Position numbers and translations under genes: made by a program. Shown here piece after piece: positions 1 to 6,426 of a stretch of DNA of 7,291 nucleotides. The stretch covers positions 1 through 7,291 of the forward strand of contig JAPUHZ010000294.1 in assembly GCA_027297485.1 (NCBI GenBank). Reading direction: 5' to 3'. Every line of letters starts with the position of its first letter. Position 1 is the first letter of the stretch. Below the pieces are notes generated by a model. The model saw only the letters and a list, made by a program, of their open reading frames with translations. It had not been told where the DNA came from and did not search any database. The DNA is from Deltaproteobacteria bacterium. GTDB taxonomy: Bacteria; Desulfobacterota_B; Binatia; UBA9968.

Positions 1-223
1 TATCCCCAAAAATAACAGAAGATCTGCCTGGCAAGCAAAAACCCGATTAAACTTTCCAATTAAACCATTAGCATAGGCACCGATCAGGCACCAGATCCGA
101 GTGGAGACGATGTTTCTAACGTTGAGTATGGCTGGGGTGCGGTGGGAGGGAATCGTTTCTCTTTATATTAACCTTGATATCTGCTAGGGATCATCGAACT
201 AATTTGTTCTCAGATAAATTGGC
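1..223. other. Left-edge region without a supportable gene
   Basis: This stretch holds no convincing coding region. A minus-strand frame is open from about 162 to the window edge but contains no ATG or GTG and no usable TTG, so I do not call it. Two copies of an AGGCACC motif start at 75 and 86, 11 bp apart, about one helical turn. A TTGATA hexamer at 174-179, followed 18 bp later by ACTAAT at 198-203, could be a weak sigma-70 promoter for the permease gene, but neither element is strong. The region presumably carries the leader of the gene starting at 224. Confidence 0.4.
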
Positions 224-1501
224 ATGAAAATCAGTATTTGGACCCTTTTAGGTGCGGGTCGGTTTCCCCGGGAATCTAGGAAAAAGCTGGGGATCGTCGC
301 GTTGCTCTATTTTATTCAGGGGAGCCCAACGGCCATTCTCTGGGAAGTGCTTCCAGTCTACTTCCGTATCCAAGGAGTGTCTTTGAGACTCATTGGCGGG
401 CTGCGACTCCTTGAACTTCCCTATTCGCTCAAAGTCTTTTGGTCTCCGATAGTTCACCGTTACGGGGACCGCAGGATTTGGGTTGTGGTCTGTATGTTAG
501 CGATTGTGGGTGTGGTTGTCGCTTTGCCGTGGGTCGACGTGAGTAGCGTTGGATGGGTCCTGCTGTTACTGATTCTCGCCCTCACCACCTTGTCGGCTAC
601 ACAAGACGTTGCCATCGATTCGTACACGGTCGGCCTGATTAATCGCGAGGAACAGGGAGCGGCCAACGGTGTGCGGGCTTCCGCCTACCGGGTAGCTCTG
701 GTGTTCGTAGGTGGAGGCATGGTTTTTCTTGCCGCCGCCATCGAGTGGAGCCAACTCTTCGTTCTGGCGGGCGGTGTTTTAGCCGTGCTAGCTTTTTCTA
801 CGCTCTGGATTCCAAGGTTGACTCTGCCTGAGGAAGCCAGGAAACACTGGTTGGAAGGTTTTTTGGGATGGGCGGGAACGTGGCACATTATTCCGCTTAT
901 ACTATTTGTTCTTACTTACAAGTTGGGGGAGTTCGCCATTGGACCGATGGTCAAGCCCTTTTGGGTCGATTACGGCGGCTCGATTTGGCCGGTTAAAGAA
1001 GATCTTTTATTTCAAATCGGTTTGGTTCCCACTGTTTTTGGAATCGTTCTCAGCATCGTTGGAGCCCTGGTCGGCGGTGCCTTTATTTCCCGCTTTGGCA
1101 TTTTTCATGCTGTTTGGTTTCTTGGTATGCTTCAGGCTGTTTCTAATTTGGGCTATTCCCTAGTGGCCTGGATGGACCTTGGGCGCTTCGGCCTCTACGG
1201 AGCCTCTATTTTTGAATCCTTCACCGGCGGTCTTGGAACAGCGGCTTTTTTGGCTTTTCTCATGAATATCTGCCAAAAGGAGCACGCTACCCTTCAGTAT
1301 GCTTTCCTCTCCTCGATCTTTTCATTGACCGGACGCTTGGCGGGAGGACTCAGTGGTTTTGGTGCAGAGTACTATGGTTATGGAAATTACTTTGCACTGA
1401 CCTTTCTATTGTCGTTGCCCGCGTATCTCTTTCTTCCGTGGGTAAAGGGTTGGATTCATGAAGAAGGTACAACCTCTAACTTGCCCGGTCAGAGTATTTG
1501 A
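224..1501 (+). CDS. AmpG-like MFS permease (PAT family)
   Basis: This 425-residue inner-membrane protein has about twelve hydrophobic segments. Family hallmarks are visible in order: LLYFIQGSP near residues 27-35, LPYSLKVFWSPIVHRYGDRR at 65-84, SATQDVAIDSYTV at 124-136 and GAANGVRASAYRV at 145-157. These match the AmpG/acetyl-CoA-transporter branch of the major facilitator superfamily. Characterised AmpG proteins import GlcNAc-anhydroMurNAc muropeptides for cell-wall recycling and beta-lactamase induction. The substrate here is unproven because distant AmpG-like paralogues are common, so I leave the symbol empty. At 425 residues it is shorter than E. coli AmpG and probably lacks the extra C-terminal helices. 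No clear Shine-Dalgarno sequence precedes the ATG at 224, but no better start is visible before the first conserved motif. It converges on senB with 23 bp between the stop codons. Family confidence is high and substrate confidence is low. Confidence 0.85.
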   Translation: MKISIWTLLGAGRFPRESRKKLGIVALLYFIQGSPTAILWEVLPVYFRIQGVSLRLIGGLRLLELPYSLKVFWSPIVHRYGDRRIWVVVCMLAIVGVVVALPWVDVSSVGWVLLLLILALTTLSATQDVAIDSYTVGLINREEQGAANGVRASAYRVALVFVGGGMVFLAAAIEWSQLFVLAGGVLAVLAFSTLWIPRLTLPEEARKHWLEGFLGWAGTWHIIPLILFVLTYKLGEFAIGPMVKPFWVDYGGSIWPVKEDLLFQIGLVPTVFGIVLSIVGALVGGAFISRFGIFHAVWFLGMLQAVSNLGYSLVAWMDLGRFGLYGASIFESFTGGLGTAAFLAFLMNICQKEHATLQYAFLSSIFSLTGRLAGGLSGFGAEYYGYGNYFALTFLLSLPAYLFLPWVKGWIHEEGTTSNLPGQSI

Positions 1502-1524
1502 TAAAATGAGGGTTAGGAATACCT

Positions 1525-2475
1525 TCAGGATAGCTCTCTAAGGAGTTGTAACCAGGAATTGCGCTCGCGCCTGGGATCGATCAGGTGTTGAAGACGAGTG
1601 CAGTGGGCCTTCAGCCGGAGATAAAAGTCAGGGTTGGATTCGACTTTTTGTAGTAAATGGGCCAGTGCGTGAGTGTCCCCAACAGGAAAATAACCGGGGT
1701 AATTTTTCCCTAGAGTGCCTATCAAGCCGGGAATTTTAGAGGCAACCACAGGCACCGACGAGGCAATGGCCTCGGATAAAACGTTGGAACTTCCTTCCAT
1801 TCGAGAGGTGAGAGCCAGCAGGTGGCTGCTGGCTAATACTCGCCGCGTCTTCCAGTGGGGCAATTCCCCCAGCCAGCGGTATTGAGGGTTGCGTAAGACC
1901 TCCGTGAGGGTGCGTTTTTTCATCTCGTCACTTAAGGCACGGCCGACATGGAACACACGGACCTTCGATGAGGCCGGAAGGCGTCGGACCGCCATCGCTG
2001 TGCGCATGGGGTCTTTCTCCGGACGCATGTGACCGATGACACAAACCTTAAAGCCGTTTCTCGTCTTGGATACATGGCCATTGACCTGTGCGGCAGACTG
2101 GTAAATAACCCGGGTCTTAGAACGCAGGTGTTTCGGGAGTTCGGCCATGCCCATCGATTGGAGAATGATCAGGCGGGTCGCCAACTCAAGCGATAGTTGA
2201 GCGTTAGAGTCCGCCCGGATGTCGCGGTAGAGGTCTGTCCCTGTTAGCGCAACGATCAGGGGTAATTCCGGATGTTGTTCCCGGAAGCTTCGAATGGACT
2301 CAAAGCTCCGGCGCGCGTGCAGGGCGATCATGAGATCACATCTCCCACCATGATAGCTCTGTTCCACGGTAAGGTGATGTCCCAGTTGCTTTAAGATGCG
2401 TGCCCAACGAAGAGCGGTAACGCTATTACCGTTTCGGGCTTCAGCCAGGGCCGGCGTGATCAGTTGGATCTTCAT
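1525..2475 (-). CDS. senB: SenB, selenosugar synthase (GT-B glycosyltransferase)
   Basis: This 316-residue cytoplasmic glycosyltransferase belongs to the group once named TIGR04348 and now recognised as SenB. SenB forms the first carbon-selenium bond of selenoneine biosynthesis by joining selenophosphate to a UDP-sugar to give a 1-selenosugar. Visible signatures are the N-terminal TPALAEARNGNSVTALRW (7-24), CDLMIALHARRS (46-57) and LTGTDLYRDI (77-86). The C-terminal Rossmann half begins near 141, with GHMRPEKDP at 148-156, FHVGRALSDEM at 175-185 and the GT-B E-x7-E nucleotide-sugar motif at E227/E235 (EGSSNVLSE). Length fits the family. Its ATG lies 8 bp after the senA stop codon, and its GAGGAG ribosome binding site overlaps that stop, so the two are very probably co-translated. 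Assignment rests on recalled motifs plus the senA neighbour. A generic group 4 glycosyltransferase is the less likely alternative. Confidence 0.88.
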   Translation of the reverse strand: MKIQLITPALAEARNGNSVTALRWARILKQLGHHLTVEQSYHGGRCDLMIALHARRSFESIRSFREQHPELPLIVALTGTDLYRDIRADSNAQLSLELATRLIILQSMGMAELPKHLRSKTRVIYQSAAQVNGHVSKTRNGFKVCVIGHMRPEKDPMRTAMAVRRLPASSKVRVFHVGRALSDEMKKRTLTEVLRNPQYRWLGELPHWKTRRVLASSHLLALTSRMEGSSNVLSEAIASSVPVVASKIPGLIGTLGKNYPGYFPVGDTHALAHLLQKVESNPDFYLRLKAHCTRLQHLIDPRRERNSWLQLLRELS

Positions 2476-2478
2476 GGG

Positions 2479-2484
2479 CTCCTC
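2479..2484 (-). promoter_or_regulatory. senB ribosome binding site overlapping the senA stop
   Basis: Read on the minus strand, the senA TAG (2486-2484) runs directly into GAGGAG, which lies three bases before the senB ATG at 2475-2473. The first G of the site is the last base of the stop codon. The short spacing and the overlap suggest that ribosomes finishing senA reinitiate on senB, which would keep the two enzymes at matched levels. Confidence 0.7.
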
Positions 2485-3920
2485 TACTTTGCGCAGGTGC
2501 GAAAACCGGCCCAGACATCACGCCGATCAGGGGTGTAAAAGTTGCGCCAAGTGTTGCGGATGAGGCGCGAACGTGTAGTCCAGCAGCCTCCCCGAAGGAC
2601 TTTATGCGTGCCGAACCACGGCTTGGAGTATTCCTTATATGGATCTATGACGAACCCTGGGAAAGGTTGGAACTCTGTCGATGTCCACTCCCACACATTG
2701 CCGATCATCTGGCGGCAGCCGAAGGCGCTATCTCCTGACGGAAGCGCTCCGACTTCGATGCAACCTATGGCGTGCCAATCGAGATTGGCGCGATCGGGGG
2801 TGGGTGGTTCGTCGCCCCAGGGAAACCTACGCTTTCGCCCGGTGATTTCATGCCCGTCCGCCGTTGGCTCAGCGGATGCCGCTATCTCCCATTCGACCTC
2901 GGTGGGTAGTCTCCGGCCCGCCCATCGGCAGTACGCCTCCACCTCGTACCAATTGACATGAATAATAGGAAGGTGATCTCGAAGCGGCATGTGGGTATCA
3001 AAAACCCGCTGTAGCCATCGCCCTCCGGATTGCTGCTCCCAATAGACAGGGTGTTCGAGCCTTTCCGGAGACCGAGAGGCCTCGGAACCTTGCCCCTTTC
3101 CCTCCCAGAACGCTGAAAAAGAATGGTCAAGTACGGGTGTCCCCCCCGATTCAAGCCAACGCCATCCCTCCTCACTCCAGAACTCGCGCCTACGGTATCC
3201 TCCCTCTTCCACAAAGGCGACGAATTCTTTGTTTGTAACGGGCGCCCGGGCTATGCGGAAGGGTCTCACCTCGACCGGGTGAGCCCATTTCTCGTTGTCG
3301 AAGACAAAGGAAAAATCGGTTGTTGCCCCTAACATAAAAGTCCCCCCGGGAATTTCCACATCACCGGGCAGCGGCCCTCCCTGTTTCACGTTTGACGAAA
3401 GCTCCGTCGGGGTGATGGTCAATTTCGGCGGGGGGTAACCCAAGGTCTGTCTGGTATAGGCTATCGCCTCATCGTGCATGTCCTCGTGGATAGTGACGAG
3501 CCGGTGGAAATAGGTATCCCCCGAACTGAGTTTTTGGGAAGACAGCCCGTCGATAACCCGATCCAGTGTATTTTGCATATAGCTCAGCACACGCTTGCGC
3601 GATAGAAGCTGCAGGTCCCACCGGGTGTTGTGGATGACCTCAGTGGAATTATAGAGGGCATCACCACCCTCAACCATTGGCGTTTGATTGTGGAGATGGC
3701 GAAGCGTCCAGAATTCCTGAGACCACGCCACGTGTCCGATCTCCCATAAGGGTGGATTGACGATGTTAACCCGTGGGCCCATCATCTGCTCATCGGTCAG
3801 ATCGCTAACCAAATCCAGAGTCCTGGCACGGGCGTCGGTCAATATCCGAGCCAATTCCTCTGCAAGGACTTGGGGAAGTCCACTCATCTCCATTTTTGAA
3901 TGCTGATTCGTCCTACTCAT
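2484..3920 (-). CDS. senA: SenA, selenoneine synthase (EgtB-like nonheme iron enzyme)
   Basis: This 478-residue enzyme has the EgtB architecture: an N-terminal DinB-like helical domain (about 15-165) and a C-terminal formylglycine-generating/sulfatase-modifying (SUMF1) fold (about 185-478). The three-histidine iron site is visible as H63 in WEIGHVAW and H145/H149 in HEDMH. The C-terminal fold shows IPGGTFMLGA (190-199), VNWYEVEAYCRWAGRRLPTE (322-341), GNVWEWTSTEF and the end motif RNFYTPDRRDVWAGFRTC. WEIGHVAW replaces the WHLGHTTW type of motif usual in EgtB and fits the SenA branch. SenA couples hercynine with the SenB selenosugar under oxygen, on the way to selenoneine. The partner senB gene directly downstream is the strongest support. 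No good Shine-Dalgarno precedes the ATG at 3920, and M10 or M12 are possible starts. The alternative is a sulfur-using EgtB for ergothioneine, which the senB partner argues against. Confidence 0.87.
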   Translation of the reverse strand: MSRTNQHSKMEMSGLPQVLAEELARILTDARARTLDLVSDLTDEQMMGPRVNIVNPPLWEIGHVAWSQEFWTLRHLHNQTPMVEGGDALYNSTEVIHNTRWDLQLLSRKRVLSYMQNTLDRVIDGLSSQKLSSGDTYFHRLVTIHEDMHDEAIAYTRQTLGYPPPKLTITPTELSSNVKQGGPLPGDVEIPGGTFMLGATTDFSFVFDNEKWAHPVEVRPFRIARAPVTNKEFVAFVEEGGYRRREFWSEEGWRWLESGGTPVLDHSFSAFWEGKGQGSEASRSPERLEHPVYWEQQSGGRWLQRVFDTHMPLRDHLPIIHVNWYEVEAYCRWAGRRLPTEVEWEIAASAEPTADGHEITGRKRRFPWGDEPPTPDRANLDWHAIGCIEVGALPSGDSAFGCRQMIGNVWEWTSTEFQPFPGFVIDPYKEYSKPWFGTHKVLRGGCWTTRSRLIRNTWRNFYTPDRRDVWAGFRTCAK

Positions 3921-3932
3921 GATTCAAGCTTA

Positions 3933-3961
3933 TTTTTACGACACCTACAATCGAGGATCAA
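3933..3961 (-). promoter_or_regulatory. Possible weak sigma-70 promoter upstream of senA
   Basis: On the minus strand TTGATC (3961-3956) is followed after 17 bp by TAAAAA (3938-3933), each matching four of six consensus bases. The predicted transcript would start only a few bases before the annotated ATG at 3920. Either the mRNA is nearly leaderless, in keeping with the missing Shine-Dalgarno, or translation starts at M10 or M12, or the site is chance. The 85-bp gap between the hydrolase stop and senA leaves room for a separate senAB promoter. Confidence 0.22.
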
Positions 3962-4005
3962 GAAGGAAGTGAAAAAGAAGAGCATCCGATGATTACCAGA
4001 GCAGA

Positions 4006-4827
4006 TTATGAAGCCAAAAATTGGACGGCAAGCCTCTCGAATTCCGCTGCAGCGTCCCACTGAACCAGATGTTTACAATGATCCACGAGGTGTAAATTAA
4101 GATGGGGATACCGTTCTTTGGCGAGGGCGGCTCTTTTAGCAGCCGAGCCTCGATCTTCTTTACCATAAATTAGGAGTAACGGAACCGGAACTTGGTCCAA
4201 GCGCTGCCATAAAGGAACGTTTGCTTTGCTGCTGCCTCTTTGTGCTGCATTGTTTCTCTCCAAAAATGCCTGAAAGTTTTTGCCGACACTCATGCGATGA
4301 CGCTTCTCAAGCTTGTCGGGAGTGATCAATGAGTGGTTAAAAAGATTATGTTCCAGGAGAGCGCGGCTATCTTCCAAGGTAGGCTCTGAGGCCGTGCCCT
4401 CTTGCCCTTCCCTCGGTCCGGCTTGTTTACGGCCTTCTGATAGGGGAGGGAGAAGACTGCCGGTTCCCAGAACGATGACCTTAGAAATTCTCTGGGGGTG
4501 ATCAAAGGCCAGACTCACCGCCATCCCTCCTGCCTGGGAATGACCCACCAGATGGGCCTTGTTGATTTCCAGGGAATCCATCAATTGGAGGATAAAGCGA
4601 CGCCGGTAAGCTACTGAGTAGTCTCTTGGACAGTCGCTCAAACCAAATCCTGGCTGGTCAAATGCTATGACCCGGAAGCCGTGGCCGGCCAGCGGGTCAA
4701 GATTGCGTTCCCAAACGTCTGCAGAAGAGCCCAAAGCGGCGCCGTGGAGCAGGAGGACTTCAGGGCCCTGCCCCTCTTCAAGGCAGCGGATTTTTAGTCC
4801 ATCGACCTGAACAAACTTGTCAATCAT
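4006..4827 (-). CDS. Alpha/beta hydrolase, meta-cleavage-hydrolase-like
   Basis: This 273-residue soluble protein has the full alpha/beta-hydrolase pattern. LLLHGAALGSSADVW (25-39) carries the oxyanion HG motif, FDQPGFGLSD (56-65) follows, and the nucleophile elbow GHSQAGG places the serine at S97. The acid is probably D225 in YGKEDRG and the catalytic histidine H253 in CKHLVQWD. The lid region (about 127-205) contains NLFNHSLITPDKLEKRHR, which resembles the cap of MhpC/BphD-type C-C bond hydrolases. An esterase or epoxide-hydrolase-like role is equally possible, and the substrate cannot be read from sequence. No signal peptide is present, so it should be cytoplasmic. A modest GGTGA lies a few bases before the ATG. 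The gene is 85 bp upstream of senA on the same strand and may share a transcript with it, but nothing in known selenoneine synthesis requires such a hydrolase. Confidence 0.88.
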   Translation of the reverse strand: MIDKFVQVDGLKIRCLEEGQGPEVLLLHGAALGSSADVWERNLDPLAGHGFRVIAFDQPGFGLSDCPRDYSVAYRRRFILQLMDSLEINKAHLVGHSQAGGMAVSLAFDHPQRISKVIVLGTGSLLPPLSEGRKQAGPREGQEGTASEPTLEDSRALLEHNLFNHSLITPDKLEKRHRMSVGKNFQAFLERNNAAQRGSSKANVPLWQRLDQVPVPLLLIYGKEDRGSAAKRAALAKERYPHLNLHLVDHCKHLVQWDAAAEFERLAVQFLAS

Positions 4828-4909
4828 ATATTCACCGTATCAGCCTTATCCGAGGCTCCCTTCGAACTTTTTATCATCCGTCCCTTAAAAACTAAATCTT
4901 CGAGCACCG

Positions 4910-4938
4910 ATTTTGCCTCGGACTACCTTTCACGTCAA
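4910..4938 (-). promoter_or_regulatory. Possible sigma-70 promoter for the hydrolase (and perhaps senAB)
   Basis: On the minus strand TTGACG (4938-4933) is separated by 17 bp from CAAAAT (4915-4910). The -35 element matches five of six consensus bases and the -10 element four of six. It lies in the 132-bp gap between the GH84 stop codon and the hydrolase start, leaving a leader of roughly 75 bases. I see no intrinsic terminator in this gap, so read-through from the GH84 gene is also possible. Confidence 0.35.
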
Positions 4939-4959
4939 GGGCTAAGTCGAAGTTCACTT

Positions 4960-6111
4960 CTAAGGAGCGTTGCTAGCGGTGCTTAAGGTCTTTCCTAGTA
5001 GGTTCAACCAGGGACGGAATTCTTCAAACCAGCGTTTGCCTTGATTCTTCAGTATATACCGATGGGCCAACTCGAGTGCGGAACGCTGTTTCGGTGATAG
5101 TCGTAATCGGTTCTTGTTTTTTGATCTATTCGCTCGCTCACAAAACTCACGGATGGCCTGCCAATAGGCAAGCGTATCGTTCCCAAATCGCTTCCTGATT
5201 GCACGGACCCAACTCTCTTCAGGGTCATAACCAGCAGGGTCCGCCGCAAAATCAAAGCATGTGGCGAGGGGAATGAAGCTGAGCGTCTCCTGGAGCAGGG
5301 GATTATTTAAATAGCCGTAAACTTGTTCAGGCAATCGAGGATCCCGTCCAGTAAGGGGACTCAGATGCAACTCCATGCTCATCGACAGGTCGTTGACGGG
5401 GTAGTTGTCCCAAAGAATCAAAGGGTGTTTGAGCTTACGAATCACCTTGCGTACGTGAGCCAAGCTGATTGTTTTAGAGACGACGGATGGGCCTGTCCAA
5501 AAACAGGCGACGGTTTGAGGTAAGTTGTCAGCGAGTATCTCCAAGAAGGATTGTTCGAATGAACCGAACGAGCGGGCCAATAGAGGATCTTCCGTGTAGT
5601 AAGAGGGGCAGATCCACCATTCCACATCGGTCCAACTGGTGGGCTGTTGTGCCAAGATTTTTTTGAGCCAGATGCCTTCTGCTTTAGCCAGGCTCCCGTC
5701 AAATTCCTTTTGATCTTCTGTGTGCTCCAGTCGAGAGGGGATGTCGTCAAAGAGAATTGCGAAGGTTCGCACACCGGCTTCATAAAACCTCGTAGCTTTA
5801 GTGAGTAAGCCATTTAGTGGGTATTGAGCGGTAAAACAGAGACCCTTGCCGGGATGGAAGCCGTATACGAAGTCGATATGGTATCGCCGGGCTAAATCAA
5901 TGAGATTTAGAAGACCCTTCCATTCTCCATCGGGATAAGGTTCCGTCCAGTGCTCACGGTGGTAGGGGTCGTCTTTGGGGGCATAGAGGTAGGTGTTCAT
6001 GCCTCTCTTGGCGCCGAATGCAAAAAGGGCGGCGCGGTGGGACATGCTCCAAACAGGGCCGAAGAATCCTTCGACTATGCCACGCCGCTGAAATGTAAGG
6101 TTCCCAGCCAT
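4960..6111 (-). CDS. GH84 beta-N-acetylglucosaminidase (O-GlcNAcase-like)
   Basis: This 383-residue protein matches the catalytic TIM barrel of glycoside hydrolase family 84, which removes terminal beta-linked GlcNAc by substrate-assisted catalysis. Visible in order are RGIVEGFFGPVWS (10-22), MNTYLYAPKDDPYHREHW (38-55), FVYGFHPG (81-88) and the catalytic pair D122-D123 in FAILFDDIPS. Further on are CPSYY (168-172), FWTGPSVVSK (204-213) and the sugar-binding LWDNYPVND (233-241). All the key residues I know for human and Bacteroides enzymes seem present, so it is probably active. It is far shorter than most characterised bacterial members: the N-terminal domain, binding modules and signal peptide are all absent, implying a cytoplasmic enzyme. 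A TGA lies three codons upstream of the ATG, so the start cannot be further out. No Shine-Dalgarno is visible. Its natural substrate is unknown; muropeptide fragments, glycosylated protein or small GlcNAc glycosides are all possible. Confidence 0.87.
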   Translation of the reverse strand: MAGNLTFQRRGIVEGFFGPVWSMSHRAALFAFGAKRGMNTYLYAPKDDPYHREHWTEPYPDGEWKGLLNLIDLARRYHIDFVYGFHPGKGLCFTAQYPLNGLLTKATRFYEAGVRTFAILFDDIPSRLEHTEDQKEFDGSLAKAEGIWLKKILAQQPTSWTDVEWWICPSYYTEDPLLARSFGSFEQSFLEILADNLPQTVACFWTGPSVVSKTISLAHVRKVIRKLKHPLILWDNYPVNDLSMSMELHLSPLTGRDPRLPEQVYGYLNNPLLQETLSFIPLATCFDFAADPAGYDPEESWVRAIRKRFGNDTLAYWQAIREFCERANRSKNKNRLRLSPKQRSALELAHRYILKNQGKRWFEEFRPWLNLLGKTLSTASNAP

Positions 6112-6426
6112 GAGATATCAAATTTGGCACAAGAAAGGGGGAGTGGCAAGTAGATCCCCTGTGAAGTCCCATTCCTTGCATAGGACTAAGGACATAGAAA
6201 AACAGCTTGAAAGAGTAAGCCTATTTTTCGGGCGAACTTCACCTATCACAAGTTGCGATGGGTGCACAGAATCTCAGGCGTGATCATTGCAGGTTACGGC
6301 GAATTGGATTGAATGTTTTTGGACTGTAGGGGCTTTCAGTTAATGATGGTTGTTGGTCCACGAGATAAAACGCTCGTGGACCGGGCTTCAGGGTGGACAA
6401 GGCTTGGTTAGTAAAGGACGTTTTAT
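6112..6426. other. 315-bp intergenic region between the secreted-protein and GH84 genes
   Basis: No coding region is supportable here. The main structure is the hairpin at 6355-6382, listed separately. Towards the GH84 start, a minus-strand TTGTGA followed after 17 bp by AAAAAT could be a weak promoter around 6226-6254, but both elements deviate from consensus and I do not call it. No recognisable riboswitch or small RNA was found by eye. Confidence 0.5.
6355..6382. repeat. Perfect 10-bp inverted repeat (hairpin, possible terminator)
   Basis: GGTCCACGAG (6355-6364) and CTCGTGGACC (6373-6382) form a perfect 10-bp stem with an 8-base loop, ATAAAACG. It lies about 45 bp beyond the stop codon of the secreted-protein gene, where a terminator would be expected. 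However, neither strand has a run of T after the stem, so it is not a classical intrinsic terminator. A 3'-end-stabilising hairpin or a dyad protein-binding site also fits. Confidence 0.55.

Noticed and set aside
1..162. Minus-strand open frame running off the left edge
   Set aside because: It is open for about 54 codons and reads plausibly as hydrophobic protein, but contains no ATG or GTG and no credible TTG start, so it cannot be called a gene from this window.
1502..1524. Bidirectional terminator between the converging permease and senB genes
   Set aside because: The 23-bp gap shows no GC-rich stem followed by a T-run on either strand.
2542..2961. Plus-strand 139-residue open frame inside senA
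   Set aside because: It is antisense to a strongly conserved enzyme domain and shows no family resemblance.
2484..3920. Annotation of the EgtB-like protein as ergothioneine EgtB
   Set aside because: The WEIGHVAW motif and the immediately adjacent SenB-type glycosyltransferase fit selenoneine synthase better; EgtB pathways do not need that glycosyltransferase.
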